33,029 bases of DNA from positions 1 to 33,029 of the forward strand of contig JAUILF010000017.1 of NCBI GenBank assembly GCA_030433135.1, given 5' to 3'. This DNA comes from Bacteroidia bacterium. GTDB lineage: Bacteria; Bacteroidota; Bacteroidia; Chitinophagales; Saprospiraceae. Every line of letters begins with the position of its first letter. Positions within the stretch are counted from its first letter, which is position 1. Of the stretch, positions 8,946 to 15,991 are shown piece after piece. The position numbers were made by a program, and so were the translations under genes. The notes below the pieces were generated by a model, which was given only the letters and a program-made list of their open reading frames with translations, had not been told where the DNA came from and did no database searches.

Positions 8946-9218
8946 TCAGGAAGCTACGTTTTCAGGCATCACCCTGTCCAGAATCTTCTGCGATGACTCC
9001 TCCAGTTGACTGCGGTCAAAGTCCATCGAATTCAAGATGTCGATCATGGTATTAATACGACCCTCGAGGTCAAAAAACTTATTTATGACGGCAATCTTTT
9101 TATCTTCAACGATGCAATAACCTGAATGAAAATTTCCCTTTTCATACCTGACTTTATACTCAAGCTGTTCGAAGATGTGTTCCAGTTTATCCAGTGTGGT
9201 TTTAGTATATTTTTTCAT
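8946..9218 (-). CDS. Conserved small protein, function unknown
   Basis: Taken from the ATG at 9218 this gives 90 residues (MKKYTKTTLDKLEHIFEQ...). An upstream TTG at 9239 would add seven residues but is less likely. It is charged and soluble, with no signal peptide or membrane segment, a helical start and a short beta-like centre (YCIVEDKKIAVINKFF). I recognise it as the kind of small conserved protein seen in Bacteroidota but know no function. Its stop is 3 bases before the MBL hydrolase start, suggesting a shared transcript and possibly a shared job. It is divergent from the barrel gene at 9270. Confidence 0.7.
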   Translation of the reverse strand: MKKYTKTTLDKLEHIFEQLEYKVRYEKGNFHSGYCIVEDKKIAVINKFFDLEGRINTMIDILNSMDFDRSQLEESSQKILDRVMPENVAS

Positions 9219-9269
9219 CGCGTCTCGACTATTAACCAAAAGGTCGTCTAAAGGTAGAAACTTTTATCT

Positions 9270-9869
9270 ATGCGAATATTCAAAATATGTATCCTGTCAG
9301 TGGTACTATTATCTTCGATGAGTCAAGCTCAGGGGCAGACTTTCAGAAGTGCCATTGTAGCCGGACTCAATGCTTCGCAGATTAATGGCGATCTCATTGC
9401 CGGCTTTAACAAACTGGGCATTCAGGCCGGGCTTAGAGTCAGTACGGACCTGAAAGAAAAGATCGAAGCCAGTGTAGAGCTATTGTATTCTCAAAGGGGA
9501 AGCAGAGCATCGGGCAAGTTTGCCAGTCCTTTTTCTATCAGGATCAATTATGTGGAAATGCCGTTGATCATTGGATTTAAGGACTGGCTTAAAGATGATT
9601 ATCATAAAATACGCTTTGAAGCTGGCCTCTCTTATGGAAGGCTTATTCATGCCGAACAAGAGGATGCTACTGGAACAATCGATATTGACTACTACAACCA
9701 AAATGATATTTCCTGGCTCGCCGGAGCCACCTTCTTCAGCAGTGAACGACTGGCTTTTTCGGCCAGATTCACCCAATCACTGAATTACCTGAGTAAGGAG
9801 AATTTACCTACAGGGTTTAGTAAGTTGCGGGGATTCTTTCTTTCCTTTCGTGCTCTTTACTTTCTATAA
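9270..9869 (+). CDS. Outer-membrane beta-barrel protein (PorT/OMP_b-brl family)
   Basis: A protein of 199 residues with a signal peptide (ILSVVLLSSMSQAQGQ). A small barrel follows: the opening VAGLNASQINGDLIAGFNKLGIQAGL, then ELLYSQRGSR, the central INYVEMPLIIGFK, and alternating strands to a C-terminal FRALYFL ending in an aromatic-rich strand. This pattern is the 'outer membrane beta-barrel' family that includes PorT, but PorT identity itself is not provable here. It abuts the Ppx/GppA gene with no gap (TAA then ATG), so they are co-transcribed. The biological link between the two is unclear. Confidence 0.75.
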   Translation: MRIFKICILSVVLLSSMSQAQGQTFRSAIVAGLNASQINGDLIAGFNKLGIQAGLRVSTDLKEKIEASVELLYSQRGSRASGKFASPFSIRINYVEMPLIIGFKDWLKDDYHKIRFEAGLSYGRLIHAEQEDATGTIDIDYYNQNDISWLAGATFFSSERLAFSARFTQSLNYLSKENLPTGFSKLRGFFLSFRALYFL

Positions 9870-10766
9870 ATGCAAACAGTAGCAGTTCTTGACCTTGGGA
9901 CCAATACTTTCCATCTGCTGATTACGAGAGTGGGGAAGGCAGGTATCACATCCCTGTACCGGGAAAGGATCTTTGTCAAACTGGCTGCAGATGGCATCGA
10001 CACTCTTAGCACCCAGGCTATGACACGGGGCCTGGACGCCCTGATGCGTTTTATGGACAAGGTGAATGAATTTGATATTGACCTGGTGAAGGCGGTGGGA
10101 ACTGCTGCCCTCAGAACAGCTTCCAATGGACCTGCCTATCTGCAACAGATAAAAAAGAAAACAGGCCTTGACGTTGAAATTATTGATGGCCAACGTGAAG
10201 CCATGCTGATATACAGGGGGGTTCGCGAAGTCTGGAAACCCAGTTCACAACCAGCATTGATTATGGATATCGGAGGAGGAAGTGTTGAATACATCATCGC
10301 CGATACCACCCGGGTTTTATGGGCTGATAGTTTTCCGGTGGGTGTTTCCGTATTGCACAGAAAGTTTCATCAGCAGGATCCCATCTCAGGGGAGGAGATC
10401 AAACGTTTGCATTCATTCTTAGGAGATCAGTTGGCTCCTTTGCATGCACAGATTCGTCAGTATCATCCCACACTTCTCATCGGGGCATCGGGTACATTTG
10501 ATGTGGTTGCGGATATCCTTGAATTTGGCGGTACACTCTACAATGAAACCGTTATTGACACCAAAATTCTACCGGTCATCGATATGATCACTCAATCTAC
10601 CATCGACGAGAGAAGAACTCACGGCAAGATACCTGAAACCCGCGTCGATATGATAGTAGTAGCAGTACTACTGCTAAGGTTTACCCTGCAACTGGGCCGG
10701 TTCGATAAACTGGGTATATCCGCCTACGCTCTGAAGGAAGGGCTGGTTTCTGAATTTTTAGATTAA
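9870..10766 (+). CDS. Ppx/GppA family phosphatase (exopolyphosphatase-like)
   Basis: A protein of 298 residues consisting of a single Ppx/GppA domain of the actin-like ATPase superfamily. It has the phosphate 1 motif AVLDLGTNTFHLLI near the N-terminus, VKAVGTAALRTASNG, and the phosphate 2 motif MDIGGGSVEYII at about 130-142. It lacks the C-terminal HD-like extension of E. coli Ppx/GppA, so it is the short form. The family hydrolyses inorganic polyphosphate or (p)ppGpp-related pentaphosphate; which applies here cannot be decided. The start ATG directly follows the barrel gene's stop codon, implying translational coupling. Confidence 0.9.
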   Translation: MQTVAVLDLGTNTFHLLITRVGKAGITSLYRERIFVKLAADGIDTLSTQAMTRGLDALMRFMDKVNEFDIDLVKAVGTAALRTASNGPAYLQQIKKKTGLDVEIIDGQREAMLIYRGVREVWKPSSQPALIMDIGGGSVEYIIADTTRVLWADSFPVGVSVLHRKFHQQDPISGEEIKRLHSFLGDQLAPLHAQIRQYHPTLLIGASGTFDVVADILEFGGTLYNETVIDTKILPVIDMITQSTIDERRTHGKIPETRVDMIVVAVLLLRFTLQLGRFDKLGISAYALKEGLVSEFLD

Positions 10767-10777
10767 TCTAAATTTAT

Positions 10778-10808
10778 TTTCATATCGCCTTAAATATTCT
10801 TATCTTGC
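10778..10808 (+). promoter_or_regulatory. Possible promoter of the permease-repressor gene
   Basis: TTTC (10778-10781), 19 bases, then TATCTTGC (10801-10808) approximates TTTG-N19-TAnnTTTG with mismatches. If real, transcription starts near 10813 and leaves a leader of about 145 bases, which contains a 47-codon ORF and a palindrome. Weak evidence. Confidence 0.35.
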
Positions 10809-10826
10809 CCGAGAAGCCGCAGCAAA

Positions 10827-10970
10827 ATGCCAAAGATATTTTCAAGTTTACTACCCTTAACTAATCAATCAGAGACAGGTCTCTTTCATGATCTCGCCAG
10901 GACCGGCACAACTAAATATAACTGCGGCATCAACATGAGTCATCAAACTCCTGAATCATGGATCAGTTAA
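10827..10970 (+). CDS. Possible 47-codon upstream ORF overlapping the permease start
   Basis: ATG at 10827 to TAA at 10968-10970, in a different frame from the permease gene, whose ATG (10958) it overlaps by 13 bases. The predicted peptide begins MPKIFSSLLPLTNQSE, has a mid-part GLFHDLARTGTTKYNCG, and ends HQTPESWIS. Composition is protein-like (balanced charges, one Cys, two His, one Trp) rather than translated junk. I do not recognise it. It could be a leader peptide coupling translation to the metal-transport gene, a small protein in its own right, or a chance ORF. Confidence 0.35.
   Translation: MPKIFSSLLPLTNQSETGLFHDLARTGTTKYNCGINMSHQTPESWIS
10871..10884. promoter_or_regulatory. Palindrome in the leader of the permease-repressor gene
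   Basis: AGAGAC, AG, GTCTCT is a perfect 6-base inverted repeat around a 2-base centre, lying within the leader between the possible promoter and the permease start. It could be an operator for the fused MntR/DtxR-type domain or a small RNA hairpin. It does not match a metal-regulator box that I know. Confidence 0.35.
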
Positions 10971-12469
10971 TTGAAATTTTTCAACAAGTTTGGGCTATCA
11001 GAGCATTGATTGCTTCTATGCTGGTCGGGATCATGTGCGGCATTCTGGGGTGCTTTATTGTCCTGCGAAATATGGCACTAATCGGTGATGCCCTATCACA
11101 TGCGATCCTTCCCGGTATTGTCGTTGCCTTCGTCCTTTTTGGCTATTCTACACTGGGCTTCTTTCTGGGGTCAGTGATAGCCGGATTACTAACCGCTGTG
11201 GGAATAACCTGGATCCAACAAAAGATCAAAACCAAGAATGACGCAGCTATTGGTATCGTCTTTACCGCCATGTTTGCCGTCGGTGTGATCGGTATCTCCT
11301 GGATCAGTAAGGAGCAAGGGGTTCACCTGGATTTGAAGGATTTCTTATTTGGGAACGTCCTGGGAGTATCAGATGAAGACCTGTATCTCACGTTGGGCAT
11401 TACCATCTATGTGATATTGAGTGTGTTTTTGTTTTACCGGTATCTTTTTATCAGCACCTTTCAACCGGTAATAGCCGAAACAATGGGTATCTCAACCCGC
11501 TTAATTCACTACTTTATCATGTTACTTCTTTCATTCGCTGTGGTGGCATCTTTGCGCACAGTGGGAGTAATACTGGTGGTGGCCATGCTCATTACCCCGG
11601 CTTCGACAGCTTTACTGCTATCACACCGACTCAAAGCAGTTATCTTTCTTGCCGCTATTATTGGCATGATCTCAGCTTTTTTGGGCCTGGTATGCGCCGT
11701 GGTATTTGAAACTACGCCCGGACCTGCTATGGCTGTGGTGGCCACAGCCATCTATCTTTTGGTGGCCCTTTTTTCACCTAGCAGGGGGCTGATATCACGC
11801 TATTACCATAAACGAAAGGAGGAAAGACGCATCAGGAAAGAAGATATCCTCAAACAGGTATTTCGTTTACAAAGGGAGGGCAATGTAGCTCTCGATCTCC
11901 TACTGGACAAACTGGCCATAACGCCCAAAAAACTGAACAGGTATTTGCGTAACCTACAGTCCAGGGGATACATTCTTTTGCAGGAAAATGCGATAAGTCT
12001 GAGCGAGTCCGGCTATGAACAGGCCAATAGATTGGTGCGTGCCCACCGGCTATGGGAGACCTACCTGGTCGATCAGATCGGTCTGAATGAGGAGCAGATT
12101 CATGAGGAAGCCGAAAAGTACGAACACTTGTTGACAGAAGAGATTCTGGATGAAGTTGATCAGGAATTAGGATTTCCCAAGACCGACCCGCACGGTTCAC
12201 CCATTCCTTCTAAGGCCAGCATGCCCCTGGAATCACTGTGGAATACGCAGCAAGGTGATGAAGTAGAAATTGCACCTGATCAACCCAATCAGCTCATAGC
12301 AGCTGATTTGTGGAAAATGGGTCTGATGCCCGGCAGTTTCGCGATAGTGGCTGAAAAGAACGAAGAGCAAATCACGCTCGAATCAGATGGGCAAAAAATC
12401 ATTGTAACCCGATCACTGGCAAATAAAGTTAATACCACTCGTAGAATCAGTCACTCTTCCTCCGACTGA
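10958..12469 (+). CDS. Metal (Mn/Zn/Fe) ABC permease fused to MntR/DtxR-type repressor and FeoA-like domain
   Basis: A fusion of 503 residues. Residues 1-275 form an ABC-3 family permease (TroC/ZnuB/MntB type) with about eight helices, including the ILGCFIVLRNMALIGDALSHAILPG signature region. Residues about 290-345 form a winged helix. Residues 355-415 form the metal-binding/dimerisation domain, with H363, E367, H382, E386, E389 and H390 at exactly the DtxR spacing (79, 83, 98, 102, 105, 106); the DtxR Cys102 is Glu386, as in MntR. D296 fits the MntR Asp8 position, but the MntR Glu11 position is Lys299. The final 75 residues resemble the FeoA/SH3 domain of DtxR regulators. Chlamydial YtgCR has the same layout. 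No ATPase or binding-protein gene is adjacent. The 3' end overlaps rbfA by 19 bases. Confidence 0.92.
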   Translation: MDQLIEIFQQVWAIRALIASMLVGIMCGILGCFIVLRNMALIGDALSHAILPGIVVAFVLFGYSTLGFFLGSVIAGLLTAVGITWIQQKIKTKNDAAIGIVFTAMFAVGVIGISWISKEQGVHLDLKDFLFGNVLGVSDEDLYLTLGITIYVILSVFLFYRYLFISTFQPVIAETMGISTRLIHYFIMLLLSFAVVASLRTVGVILVVAMLITPASTALLLSHRLKAVIFLAAIIGMISAFLGLVCAVVFETTPGPAMAVVATAIYLLVALFSPSRGLISRYYHKRKEERRIRKEDILKQVFRLQREGNVALDLLLDKLAITPKKLNRYLRNLQSRGYILLQENAISLSESGYEQANRLVRAHRLWETYLVDQIGLNEEQIHEEAEKYEHLLTEEILDEVDQELGFPKTDPHGSPIPSKASMPLESLWNTQQGDEVEIAPDQPNQLIAADLWKMGLMPGSFAIVAEKNEEQITLESDGQKIIVTRSLANKVNTTRRISHSSSD

Positions 12470-12825
12470 CCAGCTTTCGACTGACCCAGTTCGTCAAATA
12501 AAGCATTCAGCCGGTACATCTCATCCAGTGTGTCGTCCAGATACAGATCAAATGCCGGAACTCTTCGTACTTTCTTTCTGATGCGATGTGCAAAGATCTG
12601 CTTCAGACGTTGGTGATACTCTTCCAGTTTGAGAATTACAGCCTGCTTATTTTCAGTGTTATAAACACTGAGGTAAATCTTGGCGAGGCTCAGGTCAGGT
12701 GAAACCATCACATTTGTTACCGTTACAAGTGCATCATCATAAATGTATCTCCCCTCCTGCTGAAGGACATCACTAAAATTTCTCTTGATAACCTGAGCAA
12801 CCTGCTTTTGTCTCTTTGTCTCCAT
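12451..12825 (-). CDS. rbfA: Ribosome-binding factor A
   Basis: Starting at the ATG at 12825 (METKRQKQVAQ) gives 124 residues, the usual RbfA length. A longer in-frame extension upstream has no family counterpart. Family features are the N-terminal RQKQVAQVIKRNFSDVLQ helix, the KH-like core VTVTNVMVSPDLSLAKIYLSVYN, and the C-terminal RKKVRRVPAFDLYLDDTLDEMYRLNALFDEL. It binds the 30S subunit and helps 16S rRNA maturation, notably in cold. The tail is a short acidic extension. Its 3' end overlaps the convergent permease-repressor gene by 19 bases. It is divergent from recG across about 100 bases. Confidence 0.95.
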   Translation of the reverse strand: METKRQKQVAQVIKRNFSDVLQQEGRYIYDDALVTVTNVMVSPDLSLAKIYLSVYNTENKQAVILKLEEYHQRLKQIFAHRIRKKVRRVPAFDLYLDDTLDEMYRLNALFDELGQSKAGQSEEE

Positions 12826-12888
12826 GGTGGTATATCTGAGGCAAAGATGCTCAATATTCATAAGATTCGCAGAGCCTGCACTCATTTA

Positions 12889-12914
12889 TCGGGAAGAGAT
12901 GATTTCCTTCCCGA
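12889..12914. repeat. Inverted repeat between rbfA and recG
   Basis: TCGGGAAG (12889-12896) and CTTCCCGA (12907-12914) are perfect 8-base arms separated by 10 bases. The repeat sits just upstream of the recG -7 box, so it could be an operator affecting recG or rbfA, or a bidirectional hairpin. No known regulator box is recognised. Confidence 0.5.
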
Positions 12915-12919
12915 CTTCG

Positions 12920-12927
12920 TAACTTTG
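12920..12927 (+). promoter_or_regulatory. Bacteroidota -7 box directly upstream of recG
   Basis: TAACTTTG matches TAnnTTTG perfectly and ends 4 bases before the recG ATG at 12932. The expected transcription start would then fall on or next to the start codon, implying a leaderless recG mRNA. No clear TTTG is found about 19 bases upstream. Confidence 0.5.
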
Positions 12928-12931
12928 CCCC

Positions 12932-15037
12932 ATGCATAGGCCACTGCTTGACCGTGAATTGACCTATATCAAAGGTATCGGTCCCCATCGTAGCAAATTA
13001 CTGAAGGAAGAGCTGTCTCTGGTTACCGTCCGGGATCTTCTTCTGGAATATCCCATGCGATACGAAGACCGGACATCATTTCAAAGAATAAGTGATATTC
13101 GTGGAAGTGCTGATGTGGTACAACTTAGAGGATATTTTACCAGCTTCGGAGAAACAGGATCAGGCCGAAAAAAAAGGCTGGTTGGGAGGTTTACCGATCA
13201 GTCAGGAACCATTGAACTGGTGTGGTTTAGAAGTATCAAATGGTTGAAGGAAAACCTGAATATACACCAACCATACGTGATTTACGGGAGGGTTAATAAA
13301 TTCGGCCGGAGACTGAGTATGGCCCATCCGGAAATCGAAAACTTTTCCAAGAAACAGACCTCCCAGACTTTTATCCCGGTTTATCGCAGTACCGAAAAGC
13401 TAGGTGCTTCCGGTTTGGACAGTAAGGGTCGTAGAAAAATAGTTAAGTACATTTTGTCCCAGCTTTCTGAAAGGGACACACCCGAGCACCTTCCGCATTA
13501 CCTGATCAGCAAACTGCACTTCCCCACCTATTATCACGCTCTGCAGCACATCCATTTTCCGACCAATAACCAGGAACTTCACGATGCGGAACGCAGATTA
13601 AAATTTGAGGAGCTTTTCCTGATGCAACTGACCATAGTCAAGCATTACATCAGGCATAAGACCATGGTCAGTGGATATGTATTTCCTGAAATTGGAGATT
13701 ATTTCAACAATTTTTACCGGGAAGCCCTTCCATTTGATTTGACGGGAGCTCAGAAAAAAGTACTGAAGGAGATCCGAAAGGATTTGAAGTCAGGACAGCA
13801 GATGAATCGACTGCTACAGGGTGACGTTGGAAGTGGAAAAACCATCGTTGCCCTAATGACTATGTTGATCGCCATTGATAATGGCTTTCAGACCTGCCTG
13901 ATGGCTCCAACCGAGATATTGGCACAACAGCACTTTGAATCAATCAAAGACCTGGTAAAAGATATCAAAGTCAGGGTCGGGATCCTCACCGGATCAGTTA
14001 AGGGAAAAGCCAGAAAGGAACTGCTTAAGTTGGTAAGATTGGGTGAGATACCCATTTTGGTAGGAACTCATGCCTTGATCGAAGAGGGTGTAACATTCAA
14101 TCACCTGGGGTTGGCCATTATCGATGAACAACATCGTTTTGGTGTAGCGCAACGTGCAAAACTCTGGGAAAAAGGGAGGTCTCATCCACCACATATCCTG
14201 GTGATGACCGCCACTCCTATTCCGCGAACACTGCATATGACGTTGTACGGAGATATTGATATCTCCATCATTGATGAGTTACCTCCCGGACGCAAACCGA
14301 TAAGAACTCAGCACAAGACAGAATACAACCGGCCTGATGTATACAAGTTTGTGAAGAAGGAAATTGCTCGTGGACACCAGGTCTATATCGTGTACCCGTT
14401 GATTGAAGAATCTGAGACACTCGATCTGGAAAACCTCAACAGTGGATACGAGCGGCTATTGGTTGATTTTCCTCCACCTGATTATCAAATCAGCGTAGTC
14501 CATGGTCGTATGAACCAGGAGCAGAAGGACTTTGAAATGCAGCGATTTGTAGAAGGTAAGACCCATATCATGGTAGCGACCACCGTTATCGAGGTAGGAG
14601 TAAACGTCCCTAACGCCAGTGTCATGATCATTGAGAATGCGGAACGATTTGGCTTATCCCAACTGCATCAGCTCAGAGGTAGGGTCGGAAGGGGGGCCGA
14701 CCAGTCATTCTGCATACTGATGACCAGCTTTAAAATCACTCATGAAGCCAGGGAAAGACTGAATACCATCGTTTCGACCAATGACGGGTTTGTGATCGCA
14801 GAGGCAGATCTCAAAATCAGGGGGCCGGGAAATATGTCCGGAACGGAACAAAGCGGTGTCCCAATGCTCAAGTTTGCCAATTTGATCAAGGATAATGCCC
14901 TGCTCAAGACCGCCAGAGAGATTGCTATGCGTATACTCGAAAAAGACCCGGACTTACGATCATCCCATCACCAGGCACTCAGGCAGTATCTGGAAAAATA
15001 TGTGGATGAAGTACAGGATTGGAGTCAGATAAGTTAA
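12932..15037 (+). CDS. recG: ATP-dependent DNA helicase RecG
   Basis: A protein of 701 residues, normal for RecG. The N-terminal wedge and OB domain (opening LTYIKGIGPHRSKLLKEEL, fold to about residue 250) is followed by a superfamily 2 helicase core: Walker A GDVGSGKT at 297-304, DEQH box at 398-401 (IIDEQHRFGVAQR), TATPIPRT, the IEVGVNVPNASVMII segment, and the QLHQLRGRVGRG motif. It remodels stalled replication forks and branches Holliday junctions. The ATG at 12932 is only 4 bases from a perfect -7 box; the next Met is residue 42, inside the conserved wedge domain, so the start is retained and the transcript may be leaderless. Confidence 0.97.
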   Translation: MHRPLLDRELTYIKGIGPHRSKLLKEELSLVTVRDLLLEYPMRYEDRTSFQRISDIRGSADVVQLRGYFTSFGETGSGRKKRLVGRFTDQSGTIELVWFRSIKWLKENLNIHQPYVIYGRVNKFGRRLSMAHPEIENFSKKQTSQTFIPVYRSTEKLGASGLDSKGRRKIVKYILSQLSERDTPEHLPHYLISKLHFPTYYHALQHIHFPTNNQELHDAERRLKFEELFLMQLTIVKHYIRHKTMVSGYVFPEIGDYFNNFYREALPFDLTGAQKKVLKEIRKDLKSGQQMNRLLQGDVGSGKTIVALMTMLIAIDNGFQTCLMAPTEILAQQHFESIKDLVKDIKVRVGILTGSVKGKARKELLKLVRLGEIPILVGTHALIEEGVTFNHLGLAIIDEQHRFGVAQRAKLWEKGRSHPPHILVMTATPIPRTLHMTLYGDIDISIIDELPPGRKPIRTQHKTEYNRPDVYKFVKKEIARGHQVYIVYPLIEESETLDLENLNSGYERLLVDFPPPDYQISVVHGRMNQEQKDFEMQRFVEGKTHIMVATTVIEVGVNVPNASVMIIENAERFGLSQLHQLRGRVGRGADQSFCILMTSFKITHEARERLNTIVSTNDGFVIAEADLKIRGPGNMSGTEQSGVPMLKFANLIKDNALLKTAREIAMRILEKDPDLRSSHHQALRQYLEKYVDEVQDWSQIS

Positions 15038-15042
15038 CACGC

Positions 15043-15062
15043 CCCCAAAACCATGATTGGGG
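15043..15062 (+). terminator. Possible hairpin terminator after recG
   Basis: CCCCAA (15043-15048), loop of 8, TTGGGG (15057-15062), starting 5 bases after the recG stop. The GC-rich stem is plausible, but no T-run follows, so it is at best a weak or factor-assisted terminator. Confidence 0.35.
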
Positions 15063-15584
15063 AAGCATTTCTGAAAAGACTCAATAACAAACCTGACGGA
15101 TTTGACCTCAATCTGGTGTGCTTGTGGTAAAAACAGAGTCTTTTCATCACAACATCTACCACGTTTACGTGACCTCGACCAGGTCGAGACTTTCTATCAA
15201 ATGATGTGGGTTTTAACCGGGAATATGCATTAGAATATCTATTGCGAACCAAATATGCTGCAAACACGGGTACATAAGCACTTTTTGATTCTCACTCCCG
15301 CCTTTGGCGGGGATGGTGACCTGGCCAACCCACCCGCTTTCGCGGTTCACTCACTTCGAGCACTGTCGTACTCGACTCTAGCGAGATCGTTCGCTCATGA
15401 GTCAAAAAGTCCTTGGAGTCCCCGTCTTTATTGCCTATTTGGCTCTCATAACGAAATCCCAATACATAATCCCGGTTTAGCCCACTGGCAAAGAGCCTAT
15501 TGGTCGCATTAAATAATACATTAGTAGATTATTTGGACTAAGAAGCAAAAGGTACCGTTAGATTATTCACCAAAGTAAAGCAAG
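15063..15584. other. Gene-free interval rich in inverted repeats
   Basis: No convincing gene on either strand: the short open frames here have unstructured, arginine/serine-rich products and no start context. The interval holds at least five inverted repeats: 15160-15171, 15174-15188, CCCGCC-TTT-GGCGGG at 15297-15311, CCGC-TTTC-GCGG at 15334-15345, and an outer pair ACTTTTTGA (15280-15288) / TCAAAAAGT (15402-15410) that brackets the two GC-rich hairpins. The bracketed 131-base unit has the look of a dispersed non-coding repeat (REP- or MITE-like), but copies elsewhere cannot be checked from this window. Confidence 0.5.
15160..15188. repeat. Two tandem palindromes
   Basis: CACGT-TT-ACGTG (15160-15171) is followed 2 bases later by CTCGACC-A-GGTCGAG (15174-15188). 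Both are perfect. Side by side they could form a double hairpin in RNA or a paired protein-binding site. No adjacent start codon or promoter makes a particular operator role obvious. Confidence 0.55.
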
Positions 15585-15872
15585 ATGAAAGGAAAATATA
15601 AAGCAACCGGATGTGCCAAGTTTTTTCTGGTTTTAATCGTATTGGCGCCTCTTGCGTATATTGGCGCTTCCTATTTCAATGGACAGGATGGCATAGCCAA
15701 CTTCAAAGATTTAATCGGGATAAGTGCCGACCCGGCTGACAATGTAGATGACGCCACCAATGATCAAACGACTCAGCTCAATCAACTGGAGAGTGAACTG
15801 GAGGACCTACGGGAGGAAAACGAGCAATTAAAGCAAGCCCTTGAAGACTGCCAGGACGATGAAAGCCAGTAA
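15585..15872 (+). CDS. Small single-pass membrane protein with coiled coil
   Basis: A protein of 95 residues: a short positively charged N-terminus (MKGKYKATGC), one transmembrane helix (about 11-29, AKFFLVLIVLAPLAYIGAS), an acidic linker, and a C-terminal heptad-like segment (about 64-90: LNQLESELEDLREENEQLKQALE) that strongly predicts a dimeric coiled coil. Positive-inside charge suggests the coiled coil is periplasmic. I do not recognise the family. The layout recalls small bitopic division or envelope scaffold proteins of the FtsL/FtsB type, but this is resemblance only. It sits between the repeat-rich interval and serA and is likely transcribed with or before serA. Confidence 0.65.
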   Translation: MKGKYKATGCAKFFLVLIVLAPLAYIGASYFNGQDGIANFKDLIGISADPADNVDDATNDQTTQLNQLESELEDLREENEQLKQALEDCQDDESQ

Positions 15873-15875
15873 AGA

Positions 15876-15902
15876 TTATTTACCAGTGAGGTATGTAAAT
15901 AA
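15876..15902. repeat. AT-rich inverted repeat downstream of the small membrane protein
   Basis: TTATTTAC (15876-15883) and GTAAATAA (15895-15902) are perfect 8-base arms with an 11-base loop, starting 4 bases after the stop codon. There is no T-run, so terminator function is doubtful. Confidence 0.35.
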
Positions 15903-15991
15903 CTATTCCAATAAATAGATTTTTAGTGAGTTGAGAATTCACATTGGACGAAAATTTTACGTTCTTTGCCGCCAAATGAAAACACCTATTC

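Noticed and set aside
12826-12885. N-terminal extension of rbfA by 20 residues
   Set aside because: RbfA proteins begin near METKRQKQ; the extension has no family match and enters the divergent promoter region.
15034-15267. Minus-strand open frame of 77 codons beginning at GTG/TTG, with an AAYLVRNRYSNAYS opening faintly like a GIY-YIG nuclease start
   Set aside because: The GIY-YIG catalytic Tyr/Arg/Glu pattern does not continue in any frame, composition is Arg/Ser-rich, and the frame runs across the tandem palindromes, so it is treated as non-coding.
15255-15512. Plus-strand open frame of 85 codons in the repeat-rich interval
   Set aside because: The product has no domain, runs straight through the inverted repeats, and lacks a start context; more likely translated repeat DNA.
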